Shown here piece by piece: positions 58,243-59,416 of a stretch of 59,416 bases of DNA. Within the stretch, counting starts at the first letter, position 1. Every line of letters starts with the position of its first letter. The stretch spans positions 1 through 59,416 of the forward strand of contig DATBGS010000057.1 in NCBI GenBank assembly GCA_036557885.1, written 5' to 3'. This DNA comes from DATBGS01 sp036557885. Lineage in GTDB: Bacteria > Chloroflexota > Ktedonobacteria > Ktedonobacterales > DATBGS01. A model generated the notes under the pieces. That model ran no database searches. It was not told the DNA's origin and saw only the letters and a list, made by a program, of their open reading frames with translations. Both the position numbers and the translations under genes were made by a program.

Positions 58243-59199
58243 TCATTGCGAGCCTTCTCCTGCCAGCCTCGTCCTCAGCGTGACAAACACAGGCAAGTGG
58301 TCGCTTGCTTGATCGGCTGGTAGCTCACCGCTCGCAGCCAAGACTTCACACGTGCACAGGCGCGATGCAAGTTCAGGACTGGCAAAGACATAATCAATGC
58401 GACCCGCAGGTAGAGCAGAGGGCCAGGTCCAGCCAGGCTCCCTGGGGTGCAGCCGTCGAAAGCTATCAACATAGCCTGCCTTGGTCAGCAAGCCGATGCC
58501 TCCGCGAGGAGCGTAGAGCGGGTGGAACGTATCGAGGAGAAAGCTGAGGGCGTTGTTGTTGGGGATGGCGCGCAAGAGCGGGTAGACAAATCGTAGTTGG
58601 CGTGGCACGACGCTATCCAACCCAGGCAGCCCGCTTGCGTTGGTTTGATTCGCCTTGGCTGGGATAAGCTGATAATAAAGCTGCTTGTCGGTGAGAAAGC
58701 GCAACAAAGCACTTCCTTTGATGCGGTCCCCAGGGGCCACGACGTTGAAGTCCCCCATGAGCAAGTGAGGCGTGCCGCGATGCGCCTGCATCCGTTCGAG
58801 CAATATCTGCGCCTCCCGGCGGCGTTGTGAGGAGGCTCGCCACCCGTTGTTGAAGGTGGCGGTCAGATGCGTCACCAATACGGTGAGCGGAGTCCCATCA
58901 GGCTCCGCTACCTGCACTTCTAAGAGGGGTGGAGGATGTGGAGGTGATGATTGAAGACTCTGGGCTGAAAGAATAGGCAGGCGGCTTAGAATCGCCACTG
59001 ACTGAGCTTTCTGCGGCTTTGCTGGCTCGCTCAGCTGGTAATCCATGCCTAACCGCCGGGCAAGCTCCTGGACAACCTGGCAATTGCTGGCCTCTATCAA
59101 GCCAATAAGATCAGGCTGTTTGGCCTGGAGCACGCGAGCCAGCGGTTCTACCCGGTGGGTTCCGCCCGCCAGGATGTTATAGGTAATGACGCGAATCAT
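58243..59199 (-). CDS. endonuclease/exonuclease/phosphatase-family protein
   Basis: Protein of 318 aa of the EEP fold. Metal and catalytic motifs: ITYNILAGG at the start, IGLIEAS with the metal-binding Glu, VTHLTA, LLMGDFNVVAP with the catalytic Asp and Asn, then RIDYVFASP and QASDHLPVFV with the catalytic Asp-His. The fold covers AP endonucleases, sphingomyelinases and inositol phosphatases; the short loops favour a small-substrate phosphatase or nuclease, but this cannot be told. The start at 59199 (MIRVITYN) has GAGG 11 nt upstream; an in-frame TTG at 59220 is weaker. Confidence 0.9.
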   Translation of the reverse strand: MIRVITYNILAGGTHRVEPLARVLQAKQPDLIGLIEASNCQVVQELARRLGMDYQLSEPAKPQKAQSVAILSRLPILSAQSLQSSPPHPPPLLEVQVAEPDGTPLTVLVTHLTATFNNGWRASSQRRREAQILLERMQAHRGTPHLLMGDFNVVAPGDRIKGSALLRFLTDKQLYYQLIPAKANQTNASGLPGLDSVVPRQLRFVYPLLRAIPNNNALSFLLDTFHPLYAPRGGIGLLTKAGYVDSFRRLHPREPGWTWPSALPAGRIDYVFASPELASRLCTCEVLAASGELPADQASDHLPVFVTLRTRLAGEGSQ

Positions 59200-59378
59200 G
59201 GGTGTAAGTGCCTCTTGCAATAAAACATCAGGTCGTGAGCCTGGATTGGGACGCTTTGTTGGTATTTCCTTCTCAAGGAAGCTCTGATAAGCTGCCTTAG
59301 CGATTTTGCTGATGTTCTTATTTGCAATTTACAGACGCAGGACATGTTTCAGGAGTCTCAGCACAAGAGGGGAGAAGC

Positions 59379-59416
59379 GTGTCACGCTCAGCCACAGTAA
59401 AAGCTGAGCGTGACAC
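59379..59416. repeat. 14-bp inverted repeat at the window end
   Basis: GTGTCACGCTCAGC (59379-59392) and GCTGAGCGTGACAC (59403-59416) are perfect inverted copies with a 10-nt loop CACAGTAAAA. The right arm ends on the final base. It may be a terminator, or a repeat at which the assembly stopped. The 59221-59378 region holds no gene. Confidence 0.75.

Noticed and set aside
1..59416. tRNA and rRNA genes
   Set aside because: Reading the intergenic gaps gave no cloverleaf with a TTCGAAT-type loop in proper context and no rRNA-like stretch; a computed scan would be needed to be certain.

Overview
The window is about 59 kb of moderately GC-rich bacterial chromosome, densely packed with short operons on both strands. 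No rRNA, tRNA, CRISPR array, phage module or intact transposase gene was found. The mix suggests Chloroflexota, most likely Ktedonobacteria: F420-type flavin oxidoreductases, a roadblock/LC7 protein beside a large TPR protein, a DUF6788-type zinc protein, an ACT-domain malic enzyme, LL-diaminopimelate aminotransferase, and many GC-rich intergenic palindromes. That placement is inference from gene content; no marker gene settles it.

Region 1 (1-5465): the end of a molybdenum hydroxylase operon (2Fe-2S and Mo subunits, minus strand) with an IclR regulator, divergent from a UPF0303 protein and a membrane-anchored sulfite-oxidase-fold molybdoenzyme. Region 2 (5469-10817): an AbiE type IV toxin-antitoxin pair behind a promoter embedded in a perfect inverted repeat, then a three-domain fusion (kinase, M23 peptidase fold, class III aminotransferase) and a BCP peroxiredoxin. 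Region 3 (10837-21230): SolA-like oxidase with DinB, a MaoC/F420 oxidoreductase operon, trans-3-hydroxyproline-dehydratase-like protein with YqeC (selenium-dependent hydroxylase maturation) and DinB, cytosine deaminase, a lipoprotein, and malic enzyme behind a leader holding a terminator and a 15-codon ORF.

Region 4 (21270-27027): an ECF-like sigma factor and an anti-sigma factor with an extracytoplasmic propeller-like domain, followed by a propeller lipoprotein, then a nitrilase-family amidase and inorganic pyrophosphatase. Region 5 (27024-33661): an unrecognised protein with HTH-like and zinc-ribbon-like parts, a Rieske oxygenase preceded by a 350-base structured element resembling an IS200/IS605 right end, ornithine cyclodeaminase-family and FAD oxidoreductases, and a CPBP protease. 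Region 6 (33679-44776): an M16 peptidase/TPR/roadblock/ndk operon, metallophosphoesterase, and a GNAT/polA/dapL operon, punctuated by palindromic repeats. Region 7 (44916-59416): acyl-CoA synthetase, TPR-rhomboid protease, glycosyltransferase, DUF6788/upp/membrane protein, HAD phosphatase, cyclase, P450, alpha-hydroxy-acid oxidase, a YtxH-like protein and an endonuclease/phosphatase-fold protein. The window ends exactly on a 14-bp inverted repeat.

Metabolic threads: several genes handle nitrogenous small molecules (molybdenum hydroxylase, cytosine deaminase, upp, amidase, hydroxyproline-type dehydratase plus ornithine cyclodeaminase homologue, SolA). They are scattered over separate operons rather than forming one obvious pathway. 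The most unusual items are the AbiE promoter/operator, the triple-fusion enzyme, the solitary structured element upstream of the Rieske gene, the malic enzyme leader, and the Glu-to-Gln change in the molybdenum hydroxylase active-site loop.
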